A stretch of DNA of 64,000 bases from Candidatus Cacconaster caballi. Lineage in GTDB: Bacteria; Bacteroidota; Bacteroidia; Bacteroidales; UBA932. Below the pieces are notes generated by a model, which was given only the letters and a program-made list of their open reading frames with translations, did not search any database and was not told the origin of the DNA. Where the stretch lies: the NCBI GenBank assembly GCA_018065695.1, contig JAGHST010000016.1, positions 62,001 to 126,000 of the forward strand, written 5' to 3'. A program made the position numbers and the translations under genes. This document shows, piece by piece, positions 32,509 through 42,398 of this stretch (its first letter is position 1; each line of letters starts with the position of its first letter).

Positions 32509-33996
32509 CTACTTCTCCGCAACTTTCTTCAGATAATCCTCAATGCCTGCCACCACCTTTTCGGCGATTTCCTGACGGCCTTTTTCAGAGGCAAGTATCT
32601 CCTCGTCCGGGAGGCTGCTCATAAAGAGCCCTTCCACGAGGGCGTTCGGATATTCGGTAGGTGTGCCGAGGCCGAAATTGAAATTGCCGGTCAGGCCGAA
32701 GTTTGGAACGTCGAGTTCAAGCATTCTGTCGAGAAGGCAGGATGCCAGAGCACGATTGGTTATGTACTTGTAGTATGTACTGGTGCCCATAGGCTTGAAC
32801 GGACCGCCTCCGGCGTTGTTGTGAATTGAGACCATAAGGTCCACGTCGGCCTCCGAGAAAATCCTGCGTCTTTCTGCCATCGACACCTCCACGTCTTCAC
32901 TGCGGCTCAAAACAATGGTTGCGCCCTTCTTCTCAAGCATCTTCTTGATACGGCGCACGATATCGAGGTTGACCTCGGCCTCCTTCAATCCTGTGAAGCC
33001 GACAGCTCCCAGAGATGAAGGTCCTCCGTGTCCGGCATCCAGGCCTATCTTCATCCCTTTTACGGAAAGGACCGGAGAATGTTTGACTTCTATCTGCAGC
33101 ATATTGCCGACATATTTGACGGCATAGCCCCACGAATATTTCTCCTTGAGTTTTATGACGATTCTGAAGAGATCGCTCTCAACTTGCTCGAAATCGACAT
33201 AGTCTATCATTCCCAGACCGGTTCGGTGGGTTATCCAGTTGCTGTTGTTCATCGCACCGTAGATATCCACATTGATAACGGTAGGGTCCGTCTGCGCCCA
33301 TACGTAGTACGGGAGTCTGTTCGGGAACGAAATGGTCACTCTGTCCCTCTTGCCCTCGTTTGAGATGCTCATGTTGTTGGTGTTGACCACTCTGGTCTCC
33401 TTTGCGGTGGGCTTGACGCAGGAGGTAGGAATGTATGCCCAGCGGCTTTCGCATAGCCGCACCTTGTAAAGATCATTGTACTGACCTACAACCTTGAGAG
33501 TTATACCGGCATCAAGGCTGCCCATTCTGGAGGCTCCGAGTCTGTCGGATCCGGTACCGTACTGAAGGTATGCGTCTTCAAGAGTTTCCACATATGTCAG
33601 ACGCTCGTAGAAAGTATCCGGCTTGGGAGCGTCCGGATCTTCAGGCTTTGTTTCTTGGCGGCGCGGCCTGCCCGCCTCATCATAAACTATCACAAGATTC
33701 TCCGTACGTGTTTCGGATCCTTTCTTAAGAACCACCTTCACCGTATTCTCGCCTTTTGAAAGGACAAGCGGCATACCGAATGCGCCGGTGTTGTAAACGT
33801 GCACCGACTGGCCGTTGATGGTTGCGCTGACACCGGGATCCGTGATGCATACGAGGTCATACTTTGAGGAGAATGCACGCTGCGGTCCTTCCGTTTCCGG
33901 ACCTCTGCGACACTGTCTGAAACTGATTTCGGCTGAAAGCTGCACGGAACTCATCAGAAGTGCAAGGGCAGCTGCCGCAAAAAAATTGACTTTCAT
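32509..33996 (-). CDS. N-acetylmuramoyl-L-alanine amidase (AmiC-type)
   Basis: 495 residues with a signal peptide (MKVNFFAAAALALLMSSVQLSA). Cleaves the amide between muramic acid and the stem peptide. The N-terminal 300 residues contain beta-rich segments including an SH3-like part (ASRMGSLDAGITLKVVGQYND...SRWAYIPTSCVK). The C-terminal amidase_3 domain has zinc ligands in IGLDAGHGGP (His), LKEAEVNLDIV (Glu) and MVSIHNNAGGG (His), with the catalytic Glu in PNALVEGLFMSS. It heads the operon with uvrB. A promoter box is at 34030-34037. Confidence 0.92.
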   Translation of the reverse strand: MKVNFFAAAALALLMSSVQLSAEISFRQCRRGPETEGPQRAFSSKYDLVCITDPGVSATINGQSVHVYNTGAFGMPLVLSKGENTVKVVLKKGSETRTENLVIVYDEAGRPRRQETKPEDPDAPKPDTFYERLTYVETLEDAYLQYGTGSDRLGASRMGSLDAGITLKVVGQYNDLYKVRLCESRWAYIPTSCVKPTAKETRVVNTNNMSISNEGKRDRVTISFPNRLPYYVWAQTDPTVINVDIYGAMNNSNWITHRTGLGMIDYVDFEQVESDLFRIVIKLKEKYSWGYAVKYVGNMLQIEVKHSPVLSVKGMKIGLDAGHGGPSSLGAVGFTGLKEAEVNLDIVRRIKKMLEKKGATIVLSRSEDVEVSMAERRRIFSEADVDLMVSIHNNAGGGPFKPMGTSTYYKYITNRALASCLLDRMLELDVPNFGLTGNFNFGLGTPTEYPNALVEGLFMSSLPDEEILASEKGRQEIAEKVVAGIEDYLKKVAEK

Positions 33997-34029
33997 TTTA
34001 TAGATGTTTAATTTGGCCGTTGAGTCCTA

Positions 34030-34037
34030 CAAATATA
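34030..34037 (-). promoter_or_regulatory. -7 promoter box for the amidase-uvrB operon
   Basis: Minus-strand TATATTTG, 34 nt from the ATG at 33996. Confidence 0.6.
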
Positions 34038-34059
34038 GGGAAAATAGTCAAATTATTAT

Positions 34060-34067
34060 TACTTTTG
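34060..34067 (+). promoter_or_regulatory. -7 promoter box for the NifU-like/GGGtGRT operon
   Basis: TACTTTTG matches TAnnTTTG, 51 nt before the ATG at 34118. Divergent from the amidase box. Confidence 0.55.
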
Positions 34068-34117
34068 CAGCATTAAAATCATACCGAACAAAATAATCGT
34101 TTCTTTAAATCAATAAT

Positions 34118-34819
34118 ATGCAGTATTCAACAGAAGTGCAGCACATGTGTGTTGTAGCCAAGGGCCCGAAGCATGGACCCGCACCTATCCCCGAAGAGGG
34201 CAAATGGGTCAAAGCAAAAGAAATCAAGGATATATCCGGAATGACTCACGGCATCGGCTGGTGCGCTCCGCAGCAGGGTGCCTGCAAACTCTCCCTCAAC
34301 GTGAAGGACGGCATCATCGAAGAGGCTCTTGTCGAGACCATCGGATGCTCCGGAATGACACATTCAGCCGCAATGGCAGCAGAGATTCTCCCCGGCAAGA
34401 CAATTCTTGAAGCTCTCAATACAGACCTCGTATGCGATGCAATCAACACCGCAATGCGCGAGCTTTTCCTTCAGATTGTTTACGGCCGCACGCAGAGCGC
34501 CTTCTCGGAAGGAGGTCTCGTAATCGGCGCAGGCCTTGAGGATCTTGGCAAAGGCCTTCGCAGCCAGGTTGCAACTATGTTCTCCACCAAGGAGAAAGGC
34601 GTACGCTATCTGGAAATGGCCGAAGGATATGTAAAGACAATCGCTCTCGACCAGGACGGTGAAGTCTGCGGTTATGAATTCGTACGTCTGGGCGTGATGA
34701 TGGACAAAATCAAGAAGGGCGTGGACGCAAACGAAGCTCTCAGGCAGGCAACCGCAACATACGGCCGCTTCACAAAGGAGCAGGGCGCAGTCAAGTTCAT
34801 TGATCCAAGAATAGACTAA
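34118..34819 (+). CDS. NifU/IscU-like scaffold protein of the GGGtGRT pair
   Basis: 233 residues. The N-terminal 130 residues show an IscU/NifU_N-like pattern with Cys-containing loops GIGWCAPQQGACKLSLNV and ETIGCSGMTHSAAMAAEIL, and a C-terminal Cys appears in DGEVCGYEFV. The family is annotated as an iron-sulfur cluster assembly scaffold but lacks the partners (cysteine desulfurase, NifU C-terminal domain) in this neighbourhood. It is a constant neighbour of the GGGtGRT protein, which starts 14 bp downstream here. The pair likely forms one functional unit, biochemically undescribed as far as I know. Confidence 0.8.
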   Translation: MQYSTEVQHMCVVAKGPKHGPAPIPEEGKWVKAKEIKDISGMTHGIGWCAPQQGACKLSLNVKDGIIEEALVETIGCSGMTHSAAMAAEILPGKTILEALNTDLVCDAINTAMRELFLQIVYGRTQSAFSEGGLVIGAGLEDLGKGLRSQVATMFSTKEKGVRYLEMAEGYVKTIALDQDGEVCGYEFVRLGVMMDKIKKGVDANEALRQATATYGRFTKEQGAVKFIDPRID

Positions 34820-34833
34820 CAGGAGGACACAAA

Positions 34834-35844
34834 ATGATACGTGAAGTAAAATTCGAAAGCCAGAACCGCCGTATTGAAAACATTACCAAAGTTCTCAACT
34901 CCTATGGCATCGCTTCCATCGAGGAGGCTGCCCGAATCTGCGAAGAAAAAGGTATCGACCCTTATCTCGAATGCGAACAGACCCAGAACATCTGCTTTGA
35001 AAACGCAAAGTGGGCATACGTCGTGGGTGCCGCAATTGCAATAAAGAAAGGCTGCAGGAACGCCGCTGACGCCGCAGAGGCAATCGGCGAAGGCCTTCAG
35101 GCTTTCTGCATCAAAGGCTCCGTAGCTGATGACCGCAAAGTGGGAATCGGTCACGGCAATCTCGCTGCCCGTCTCCTCCGTGAAGAGACCGAATGTTTCG
35201 CTTTCCTTGCAGGCCACGAATCCTTCGCTGCCGCCGAAGGCGCAATCAAGATAGCAGAAATGGCCAACAAGGTCCGCAAGAAGCCCCTGCGCGTCATCCT
35301 CAACGGCCTTGGCAAGGATGCAGCAATGATTATCAGCCGCATCAACGGCTTCACATACGTTCAGACAGAATTCGACTATTACAGCGGAGAGGTGAAGACC
35401 GTCCGCACTAAAGCTTACTCGAACGGACCGCGCGCCAAAGTCAACTGCTACGGTTGCGACGACGTGCGCGAAGGCGTTGCAATAATGTGGAAAGAGAACG
35501 TCGACGTCTCCATCACCGGCAACTCCACCAACCCTACCCGCTTCCAGCATCCGGTGGCAGGTACATACAAAAAAGAGCGCGTGCTCGCAGGAAAGCCTTA
35601 CTTCTCAGTGGCTTCCGGTGGCGGCACTGGCCGTACTCTCCACCCGGACAATATGGCTGCAGGTCCTGCTTCCTACGGTATGACCGACACTATGGGCCGT
35701 ATGCACTCCGACGCTCAGTTCGCAGGTTCTTCTTCAGTTCCTGCACACGTCGAGATGATGGGCTTCCTCGGTATGGGCAACAACCCTATGGTCGGAGCCA
35801 CGGTAGCTGTAGCCGTCTCCGTGGAAGAAGCAATGAAGAAATAG
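34834..35844 (+). CDS. GGGtGRT-family protein
   Basis: 336 residues, cytosolic. Named after the motif SVASGGGTGRTLHPDNMAAGP (about residues 258-278). Other conserved parts are AICIRGS-type FCIKGSVADDRKVGIGHGNLAARLL, VNCYGCDDVREGV, NSTNPTRFQHPVAGTYK and GFLGMGNNPMVGATVAVAV. Cys residues at LECEQTQNICFENAKW and CYGCDD could bind metal or a cluster. The family's function is unknown. It follows the NifU-like gene by 14 bp and is preceded by a good Shine-Dalgarno-like AGGAGG at 34821-34826, rare in this window. The DUF4421 gene follows after 3 bp. Confidence 0.85.
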   Translation: MIREVKFESQNRRIENITKVLNSYGIASIEEAARICEEKGIDPYLECEQTQNICFENAKWAYVVGAAIAIKKGCRNAADAAEAIGEGLQAFCIKGSVADDRKVGIGHGNLAARLLREETECFAFLAGHESFAAAEGAIKIAEMANKVRKKPLRVILNGLGKDAAMIISRINGFTYVQTEFDYYSGEVKTVRTKAYSNGPRAKVNCYGCDDVREGVAIMWKENVDVSITGNSTNPTRFQHPVAGTYKKERVLAGKPYFSVASGGGTGRTLHPDNMAAGPASYGMTDTMGRMHSDAQFAGSSSVPAHVEMMGFLGMGNNPMVGATVAVAVSVEEAMKK

Positions 35845-35847
35845 GCC

Positions 35848-36936
35848 GTGAAGTATATTCTAACCATATCCGCGTTGCTTGCGCTCGGCACTCTCTGCCG
35901 GGCGCAGGACACGGATTTGTCTGTCACTGACACAACTGCAGTTTCAGAAGCCGTTTCAAATCAGGAGACGGAAGTCAGAAAAAAGGGGCTGATTCCGTGG
36001 TTCCAGAGATGGCGGGACAACTCCCTCATCGGAGGCCGCGATACCGCATACGTTTCTGTACCCGAAAAGAAATGGATGATTACGACAGGCTTGAAAACGA
36101 CTCAGAACGGTTTTCAACTCTATTGGCCGAGCAAAGCCGAGATGACGGGGGAAGTTGATCCCGGGGGTTTGTTCGGTATGAGCAACCATATTTTCAATCA
36201 CGAGACCAAACCGACACTCGGCATTTCCATCGGAATTTCATACAAAGGCTTCGGCCTGACAGTCAGTCCGAAGGTCATCAATAACAACGACCGCAACGGG
36301 CTGGATCTGGGACTTGGTCTCACAGGTACGACATTCGGCGGAGATATCAGCTTCAAGGCTCTGTTTGATTCGGACGACAGAGACAATCATCTGTTATTGT
36401 TGAACGGCAGCCTGAACGCTTATTACGTCCTCAACAACAGGAAATTCAATATGACTGCGGCATTCTCGCAGAGTGTTATGCAGAAAAAGAGCGCCGGCAG
36501 CGTCATCTTTGCCACGATGCTTGATTTCGCCTCAATTATCGCCGTTTCAATCTCTCCGAAGAATCCGCAGGTTACAGCCGGTACATACGGGATGCACGGA
36601 AACTGGTCAATCGGAGCCGGATACGGCTACAATTTCGTTTTTGCGCAAACGCACTGTCTGATTCACGCTTCTTACATTCCCATGTATATGTTTCTGAATG
36701 GAAGCGAATACGGCCTGATCAAAGAGAACGACGAAACTGAGAAAGTCAGAAGCGACAAGAGGCTCACCGTGCCATACTCCCATATGGCCAGGTTTGCTTT
36801 CTATTATACATGGAGGGAACGGTATCTGATAGGCGGCGCGCTACAGGACACCCATTACGGCTGGTTGAGTTCACAACGGCGGCCGAACGCATCCTTCGAA
36901 TGGGTCGGCACACTGTTTTTCAAATTCAGATTCTGA
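35848..36936 (+). CDS. DUF4421 outer-membrane beta-barrel protein
   Basis: 362 residues starting at a GTG (35848), 3 bp after the GGGtGRT stop. Signal peptide VKYILTISALLALGTLCRA. The mature part has the DUF4421 pattern, DTAYVSVPEKKWMITTGLK, ISYKGFGLTVSPK and GLGLTGTTFGGDISF. Alternating aromatic strands follow, and it ends in the barrel-type terminal aromatic (FFKFRF). Presumed to sit in the outer membrane; function unknown. The shared transcript with the cytosolic GGGtGRT pair may be incidental. Confidence 0.82.
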   Translation: MKYILTISALLALGTLCRAQDTDLSVTDTTAVSEAVSNQETEVRKKGLIPWFQRWRDNSLIGGRDTAYVSVPEKKWMITTGLKTTQNGFQLYWPSKAEMTGEVDPGGLFGMSNHIFNHETKPTLGISIGISYKGFGLTVSPKVINNNDRNGLDLGLGLTGTTFGGDISFKALFDSDDRDNHLLLLNGSLNAYYVLNNRKFNMTAAFSQSVMQKKSAGSVIFATMLDFASIIAVSISPKNPQVTAGTYGMHGNWSIGAGYGYNFVFAQTHCLIHASYIPMYMFLNGSEYGLIKENDETEKVRSDKRLTVPYSHMARFAFYYTWRERYLIGGALQDTHYGWLSSQRRPNASFEWVGTLFFKFRF

Positions 36937-36939
36937 CAC

Positions 36940-37572
36940 TCAGAATCTTACGGCAAGACCAAGTTGAACCTGCATCATCTTGCAGGAATTGTCTCCGAGT
37001 TTGTAGACGTTGAAGAAATCATATTTGTATCCGGCATAGAGCCTGATGCGCTCGAAGTCGTAGCCCAACTGCGCTTCGACGTCCAGATTGAATCTGGAAT
37101 ATCTGCCGTCCGAGTATGCCGAGAAAAGATTTTTGGTTTCAGTGTTGAGCACCGCTCCGGAATCCTTGCGAGTATCCTTCATACTGTAAGCCGCCGCAAA
37201 TTCACCCACAGGGCCCACGGTGAAGAAAATACCCTTCCATATATGCACGGCAAACATAAGAGGTACCTCCACATAGAGTTTGTTCCAACTTCTCACATTG
37301 GCCTGCGCACCATATGATGCGCTATGACGCTCCAGAAGGCCGACGTCGGAAAGGCGCACTCCTGCAGCCAGGCCGAGAGTTCTGTTGAAGCGATATTCAT
37401 AGGATGCGTATGCCTGCACTCCGGAGAGGGTTATAGGGAGTTCAGCCGTCCTCTTTTCCTTGTATAAGAAAATGTTGGTGGCGGCGCCTGCACCAATCTG
37501 GAAATTGCCGCGTGCCTGTGCGCAATCCAGCAAAAGAGCTGCCGCGATAATAGTCAGGACTAATTTCTTCAT
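36940..37572 (-). CDS. Outer-membrane beta-barrel (PorT/OmpX-like) protein
   Basis: 210 residues from ATG 37572 (MKKLVLTIIAAALLLDCAQA signal peptide). An in-frame ATG 10 codons upstream lies too close to the promoter box. Repeated strands such as YASYEYRFNRTLGLAAGVRL, KLYVEVPLMFAVHI and LDVEAQLGYDFERIRLYAGYKY, and a C-terminal Phe (LGLAVRF), mark a small barrel. Convergent with the DUF4421 gene, 3 bp between stops. Function unknown. Confidence 0.75.
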   Translation of the reverse strand: MKKLVLTIIAAALLLDCAQARGNFQIGAGAATNIFLYKEKRTAELPITLSGVQAYASYEYRFNRTLGLAAGVRLSDVGLLERHSASYGAQANVRSWNKLYVEVPLMFAVHIWKGIFFTVGPVGEFAAAYSMKDTRKDSGAVLNTETKNLFSAYSDGRYSRFNLDVEAQLGYDFERIRLYAGYKYDFFNVYKLGDNSCKMMQVQLGLAVRF

Positions 37573-37606
37573 CTGACGGGTATGGTTGTTGTATATATTC
37601 AATTTG

Positions 37607-37614
37607 CAAAGTTA
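37607..37614 (-). promoter_or_regulatory. -7 promoter box for the small barrel gene
   Basis: Minus-strand TAACTTTG, 35 nt from the ATG at 37572. Confidence 0.55.
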
Positions 37615-37632
37615 ACTAAAAAAATATATTGT

Positions 37633-37640
37633 TACATTTG
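37633..37640 (+). promoter_or_regulatory. -7 promoter box, likely leaderless start of the (p)ppGpp synthetase
   Basis: TACATTTG matches TAnnTTTG. The ATG at 37644 begins 4 nt after the last G. An alternative TTG start at 37629 would precede the promoter. Confidence 0.55.
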
Positions 37641-37643
37641 CAT

Positions 37644-39602
37644 ATGATTCCAAAAGTACTGGAAAATATCATATCTTCATACTCCGAAAGCGAGCGCCGT
37701 ATGGTCGTTTCCGCTTTCGAGTGTGCTGCGCTGGAGCTTGCCACAAGAACAAGAGGTAACAATCACCCGTTCATCGAGCATCCGCTCGGAGTGGTCTCCA
37801 TCATCAGTCAGGAAATCGGACTGATGGCCGATTGCGTGACGGCGGTGCTCCTGCACGAAGCCAACCGCTTCCAATGCGAAAACAGTGCCGAACTGAATCA
37901 CACCGCCCTTTTCAATTCTTTCAAATCGAAATACCCCTCTGACATCATAGACATTGTGACAGGTCTCAACAACATAGCCTCCATCTCTATGCAGCAGACC
38001 AATCTGGATCCCGAAAAATACAGAAAGCTCATAGTCTCCTACTCCACAGACCCGAGAGTCGTGTTGATAAAAATAGCAGACCGTTTGGAGATTATGAGGA
38101 ATCTGAAAATAATTCCAGCAGCAAAGCAGGGGGCGAAAGCATTGGAGACGATGCTGCTCTACACCCCTCTGGCCCACCAGCTCGGTCTGTACCTGATAAA
38201 GAGTGAATTTGAAGACATATATTTCAGATATTCCGAGCCCGACATCTACAAATCACTGAAAGCCAAGGTCAAAGCCGCCGAAAAGGACAAATTGCCGCTG
38301 ACGGAAAGATTTCTTGTCCCGCTCAAGGACAAACTGGACGAGGCAGGCATCAGATATCACCTGAAAACCAGGACCAAGAGTCCTTATTCCATCTGGAACA
38401 AAATAAAATCGAAGGGCGTGACCTTTGAAGAAGTGTATGACCTCTTCGCCGTACGTTTCATAATCGAGTGTGAGGACAATCACGAAAAGGAAGTGGAACT
38501 CTGCTGGAAGGTTTACAGCATCGTCACGGAAGAATATGCTCCGGACACCTCCCGTCTGCGGGACTGGATTTCCAAACCGAGGGAAAACGGCTATGAGAGC
38601 CTGCATACCACCGTCCAAACCGCAGATGGCAGTTTCGTAGAGGTTCAGATTCGCACACAGCGGATGGATTTCGAGGCGGAGCAGGGCCACGCAGCTCACT
38701 GGGCATACAAGGGCGTAAAAAGCCGGGAGACACTGTCCGCCTGGCTCAACGGAGTGCGAAGCATTCTCGAAAGCGGCCACTCGGATATATACAGCCACGA
38801 AAGGCCCGTCCTGGAAGAGATTCTCGTCTTCACCCCGACCGGCGAACTGAGGCAGCTGAAAAGAGGCGCCACAGTACTTGACTTTGCTTTCAATATCCAC
38901 TCCAACCTCGGTCTCAAGTGCTCAGGCGGTCGCATAAACGGTCATATTGCATCCATCCGTGACATTCTCAATTCGGGTGACGTTGTGGACATATTCTCCA
39001 ACAAGAACCAGAAGCCGAGTGCAGACTGGCTCAATTTCGTCGTCACCTCGAAGGCCAGAAGCAAAATCAAGCAGAAACTGAAGGAAGATGAGAACAAACG
39101 TGCGGCTGTGGGCAAGGATATTCTGAGCAGGAGGCTGAAGAACTGGAAACTTGAGTTGCCTGACGACCTGCTGGCCGAAATAGTGAAGAAATACAGGTAT
39201 GACTCCATAAACGAGTTTTTCGGCTCTCTCGGGGAGGGCAAAATCAATGTCCTCGACATCAAGGACCTGATAGTTGAAAACAAGACCTCTGCCGCGCCGG
39301 AAGATTCCAACTCCGACAAGGCGCGCAGACCTGACCAGGCCAGGCCGCAACTTGACGCCCAACTGAAAAATTTCGAATACAAGGCCGCAAAATGCTGCAA
39401 CCCGGCATATGGTGACGAAGTATTCGGTTTTCTCTCCATCAAGGAGGGCATCAAAATCCACAGGACCGACTGCCCGAATGCACGAAGACTCAGGGAAAGA
39501 TATCCGTACAGAATACTTGAAGTGCAGTGGAGGGAACCTGTCAAACCAAAGAAGGAAAATGCAGAAAAAGCAGATACAAATAAAGGGCGCAAGGGTAAAT
39601 AA
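37644..39602 (+). CDS. relA: RelA-type (p)ppGpp synthetase, HD site degenerate, ACT domain absent
   Basis: 652 residues. The N-terminal HD fold is present but its catalytic residues are changed: HEANRF at 71-76 where hydrolases have HD..ED, and ADRLEIMRN where they have ADRLHNMR. Hydrolase activity is therefore unlikely. The synthetase domain is intact: RTKSPYSIWNKI, YDLFAVRFII, LRDWISKPRENGYESLHTTV and VEVQIRTQRMD...GHAAHW. A TGS domain follows (EEILVFTPTGELRQL, about 388-450), then the Cys-containing zinc-finger region (AKCCNPAYGDEVFGF, TDC). The protein ends about 20 residues after that with a Lys-rich tail, so the usual C-terminal ACT/RRM domain of about 75 residues is missing. Its last 44 bp overlap uvrA. 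Confidence 0.9.
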   Translation: MIPKVLENIISSYSESERRMVVSAFECAALELATRTRGNNHPFIEHPLGVVSIISQEIGLMADCVTAVLLHEANRFQCENSAELNHTALFNSFKSKYPSDIIDIVTGLNNIASISMQQTNLDPEKYRKLIVSYSTDPRVVLIKIADRLEIMRNLKIIPAAKQGAKALETMLLYTPLAHQLGLYLIKSEFEDIYFRYSEPDIYKSLKAKVKAAEKDKLPLTERFLVPLKDKLDEAGIRYHLKTRTKSPYSIWNKIKSKGVTFEEVYDLFAVRFIIECEDNHEKEVELCWKVYSIVTEEYAPDTSRLRDWISKPRENGYESLHTTVQTADGSFVEVQIRTQRMDFEAEQGHAAHWAYKGVKSRETLSAWLNGVRSILESGHSDIYSHERPVLEEILVFTPTGELRQLKRGATVLDFAFNIHSNLGLKCSGGRINGHIASIRDILNSGDVVDIFSNKNQKPSADWLNFVVTSKARSKIKQKLKEDENKRAAVGKDILSRRLKNWKLELPDDLLAEIVKKYRYDSINEFFGSLGEGKINVLDIKDLIVENKTSAAPEDSNSDKARRPDQARPQLDAQLKNFEYKAAKCCNPAYGDEVFGFLSIKEGIKIHRTDCPNARRLRERYPYRILEVQWREPVKPKKENAEKADTNKGRKGK

Positions 39603-42348
39603 CCTGCAGAACATCGACCTCGACATCCCTTTGGGAAAGTTTGTCGTCATAACGGGCATATCGGGAAGCGGCAAGAGTTCCCTTGCGTTCAACACTCTGT
39701 TCGCCGAAGGCCAGCGCCGTTTCGCGGAGAGTATGTCGGCCTTTGCCAGGCAGTTTCTGGGACGTATGAGCAAGCCGGACGTGGACATGATTTCGGGAAT
39801 ACCGCCGGCAATCGCAATCGAGCAGAAGGTCAACACGAAGAATCCACGCTCCACTGTCGGCACCGGCACTGAGATATACGACCACCTGAGACTTCTGTTC
39901 GCCCGCATCGGCAGGACCTATTCCCCCGTATCAGGCCTTCAGGTCAGATGCGACACAGCAAAGAGCGTAGTCGAATGGATAGCCTCTCTCAAGAAGGATT
40001 CCGTGGCTCTCATTGCCTCGCAGATGGACTGGACATCGGACAACGCCGTCGAAAAAATGCTGGAACTCAAGCAGGAAGGCTTCATCCGCCTCTGCACCCG
40101 CAGCGGTAAAGTATTGCGAATCGAGCAGGTGCTTGAAAACTTGGAGCACTTCGATCCTTCGCAGTATCTCCTGCTGGTGGACCGCATCACGGCCGGTTCG
40201 GATGAAGACACCTTGAGCCGTGCTCTGGATTCCGTTCAAACGGCCTTCAGCAAGGGTGGCGGCTATATCCACATCATTGCAGACGGAGATTTGCACAGTT
40301 TTTCCAACGTCTTTGAGGCCGACGGAATCAGGTTTGAAGAGCCTTCCGAATATCTTTTCAGTTACAACAGTCCGGTGGGAGCCTGTCCTGTCTGCGGAGG
40401 TTACGGCAAAATCATCGGCATAGACGAGGAACTCGTCATTCCGGACCCCACACTGAGCATATATGAAGGAGCGGTAGCCTGCTGGAGAGGTGAAGTAATG
40501 GGACAACTAAAGGATATGCTTGTGGAAAATGCCGGAAAGTACGGCTTCCCCATCCACAAACCGTATATGGAACTGTCAGCGCAGCAGAAGGCGGTTCTGT
40601 GGGACGGATGCGGAGATTTTCCGGGCATCAACCGGTTCTTCAAATGGGTAGAGTCACAGCGCTACAAGATTCAATACCGATATATGCTGAGCCGCTACAG
40701 CGGCAAGACCGTCTGCCGTGAATGCGGAGGGTCACGCCTTCGCAAGGAAGCCCTGTACGTCAAGGTCGGAGGCCGCACCATACACGAACTTATGACTATG
40801 CCAATAGGTCAGCTGTCCGAATTCTTCGATAATCTGCAGCTGGATGAATATGACGGCAAAGTCGCAGAACGGCCTCTTCGCGAGATACGTTCAAGGCTCA
40901 AGTACATAAACGACGTAGGCCTCTCCTACCTCACTCTTTCACGTCCTTCCAATACTCTGAGCGGCGGAGAAAGCCAGCGCATCAATCTGGTGAGTTCACT
41001 GGGCAACAACCTGACCGGTTCGATGTATATCCTCGACGAGCCGAGCATAGGCCTTCACGAACGCGATACCGAACGCCTCATACGGGTGCTGAAGCGGCTG
41101 CGTGACCTTGGCAACACCGTGATTGTAGTCGAACATGACGAGAATATCATCAGAGCCGCTGATGAAATCATCGACATAGGTCCGGGAGCCGGTGTAAACG
41201 GCGGGCACATTGTCTTTCAGGGAAAATTGACCGGCAAGGAGGCTTCCTCCGCAAAAGATTCGCTGACAGTAGATTATATGAAAGGCAAGCGTACCATTGC
41301 GCTTCCGTCAGTACGCCGCTCGTGGAAATACTCCGTAGAAATTGTCGGAGCCTGCGAAAACAACTTGAAAAACATAAACGTAAAGTTTCCGCTCAGATGC
41401 CTTACGGTAGTGACCGGTGTCAGCGGAAGCGGCAAAAGTTCTCTGGTGGGCGATATCCTCTACCCCGCACTCTACCGTCAAATCAATCAAATCGGTTCAA
41501 AGCCGGGACTCTTCAAGGAACTTCGCGGCGACCTTTCAAAGATTTCCTCCGTAGAATACATAGACCAGAATCCTATCGGAAAGAGTTCACGCTCCAATCC
41601 GGTCACATATCTGAAGATATATGACGACATCCGCAAACTGTTTGCAGATCAGCCGTATGCAAAGATGAACGGCTACGGCCACTCCCATTTCTCCTTCAAC
41701 ATAGACGGCGGGCGCTGCCCCGAGTGTCAGGGCGAAGGAATAATCCGCATTCCGATGCAGTTTATGGCCGACGTCGAAATGGTATGCGAATCCTGCGGCG
41801 GCAAACGGTTCCAGAGTGACATTCTTGAAGTAAAATATCAGGGAAAGGATATAAATGACGTTCTGAATATGAGCGTTGCGCAGGCAATGGAATTCTTCAG
41901 GGCTCAGACCGGAGATTCACAGGCTCAAAAGATAGCGGACAAACTCCAGCCTTTGGTGGACGTAGGCCTGTCCTATGTCAGTCTCGGTCAGAGCAGCAGC
42001 ACTCTCTCCGGAGGAGAAAGCCAGCGCATCAAACTCGCATCCTTCCTCGGCAGGGAAAGCGATGCTGACGGCAGCATCCTCTTCATCTTCGACGAGCCGA
42101 CTACCGGCCTGCATTTCTTCGATATCGAGAAGTTGCTGGGCGCATTCGACTCCCTCCTCGCCAGAGGCCATTCAATCATAGTGGTGGAGCACGATCCTTA
42201 TGTCATAAAGGCGGCTGACTGGGTCATTGACCTTGGTCCTGACGCAGGCGATCGGGGCGGCAGCGTAGTTTTCGAAGGAAATCCCGAAGAACTTCTCAGG
42301 AGCGGCACCGCCACAGCGCTAGCATTGAGCAGTCCTTCGCTCCCATAG
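39559..42348 (+). CDS. uvrA: UvrABC system protein A
   Basis: 929 residues from ATG 39559 ([15 protein letters not shown]), inside the last 44 bp of relA in another frame. Longer upstream readings of this frame are relA shadow. Damage-recognition ATPase of nucleotide excision repair. Two ABC modules: Walker [11 protein letters not shown] and [10 protein letters not shown], signatures [11 protein letters not shown] and [11 protein letters not shown], and Walker [12 protein letters not shown] and [10 protein letters not shown]. Zinc fingers are visible as CPVCGGYG with CRECGGSR, and as CPECQGEG with CESCGGKR. Bacteroidota often carry two UvrA paralogues; which one this is cannot be told here. 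Confidence 0.95.
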   Translation: MQKKQIQIKGARVNNLQNIDLDIPLGKFVVITGISGSGKSSLAFNTLFAEGQRRFAESMSAFARQFLGRMSKPDVDMISGIPPAIAIEQKVNTKNPRSTVGTGTEIYDHLRLLFARIGRTYSPVSGLQVRCDTAKSVVEWIASLKKDSVALIASQMDWTSDNAVEKMLELKQEGFIRLCTRSGKVLRIEQVLENLEHFDPSQYLLLVDRITAGSDEDTLSRALDSVQTAFSKGGGYIHIIADGDLHSFSNVFEADGIRFEEPSEYLFSYNSPVGACPVCGGYGKIIGIDEELVIPDPTLSIYEGAVACWRGEVMGQLKDMLVENAGKYGFPIHKPYMELSAQQKAVLWDGCGDFPGINRFFKWVESQRYKIQYRYMLSRYSGKTVCRECGGSRLRKEALYVKVGGRTIHELMTMPIGQLSEFFDNLQLDEYDGKVAERPLREIRSRLKYINDVGLSYLTLSRPSNTLSGGESQRINLVSSLGNNLTGSMYILDEPSIGLHERDTERLIRVLKRLRDLGNTVIVVEHDENIIRAADEIIDIGPGAGVNGGHIVFQGKLTGKEASSAKDSLTVDYMKGKRTIALPSVRRSWKYSVEIVGACENNLKNINVKFPLRCLTVVTGVSGSGKSSLVGDILYPALYRQINQIGSKPGLFKELRGDLSKISSVEYIDQNPIGKSSRSNPVTYLKIYDDIRKLFADQPYAKMNGYGHSHFSFNIDGGRCPECQGEGIIRIPMQFMADVEMVCESCGGKRFQSDILEVKYQGKDINDVLNMSVAQAMEFFRAQTGDSQAQKIADKLQPLVDVGLSYVSLGQSSSTLSGGESQRIKLASFLGRESDADGSILFIFDEPTTGLHFFDIEKLLGAFDSLLARGHSIIVVEHDPYVIKAADWVIDLGPDAGDRGGSVVFEGNPEELLRSGTATALALSSPSLP

Positions 42349-42398
42349 GCATACATCTCATGCTACAAGGATATCCGGCGGCGGGAAATCCGGCGCCG

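Noticed and set aside
39409-39558. Upstream extension of uvrA (50 extra residues)
   Set aside because: This part overlaps the zinc-finger-coding region of relA in another frame and has no UvrA-like sequence; the family starts at [15 protein letters not shown].
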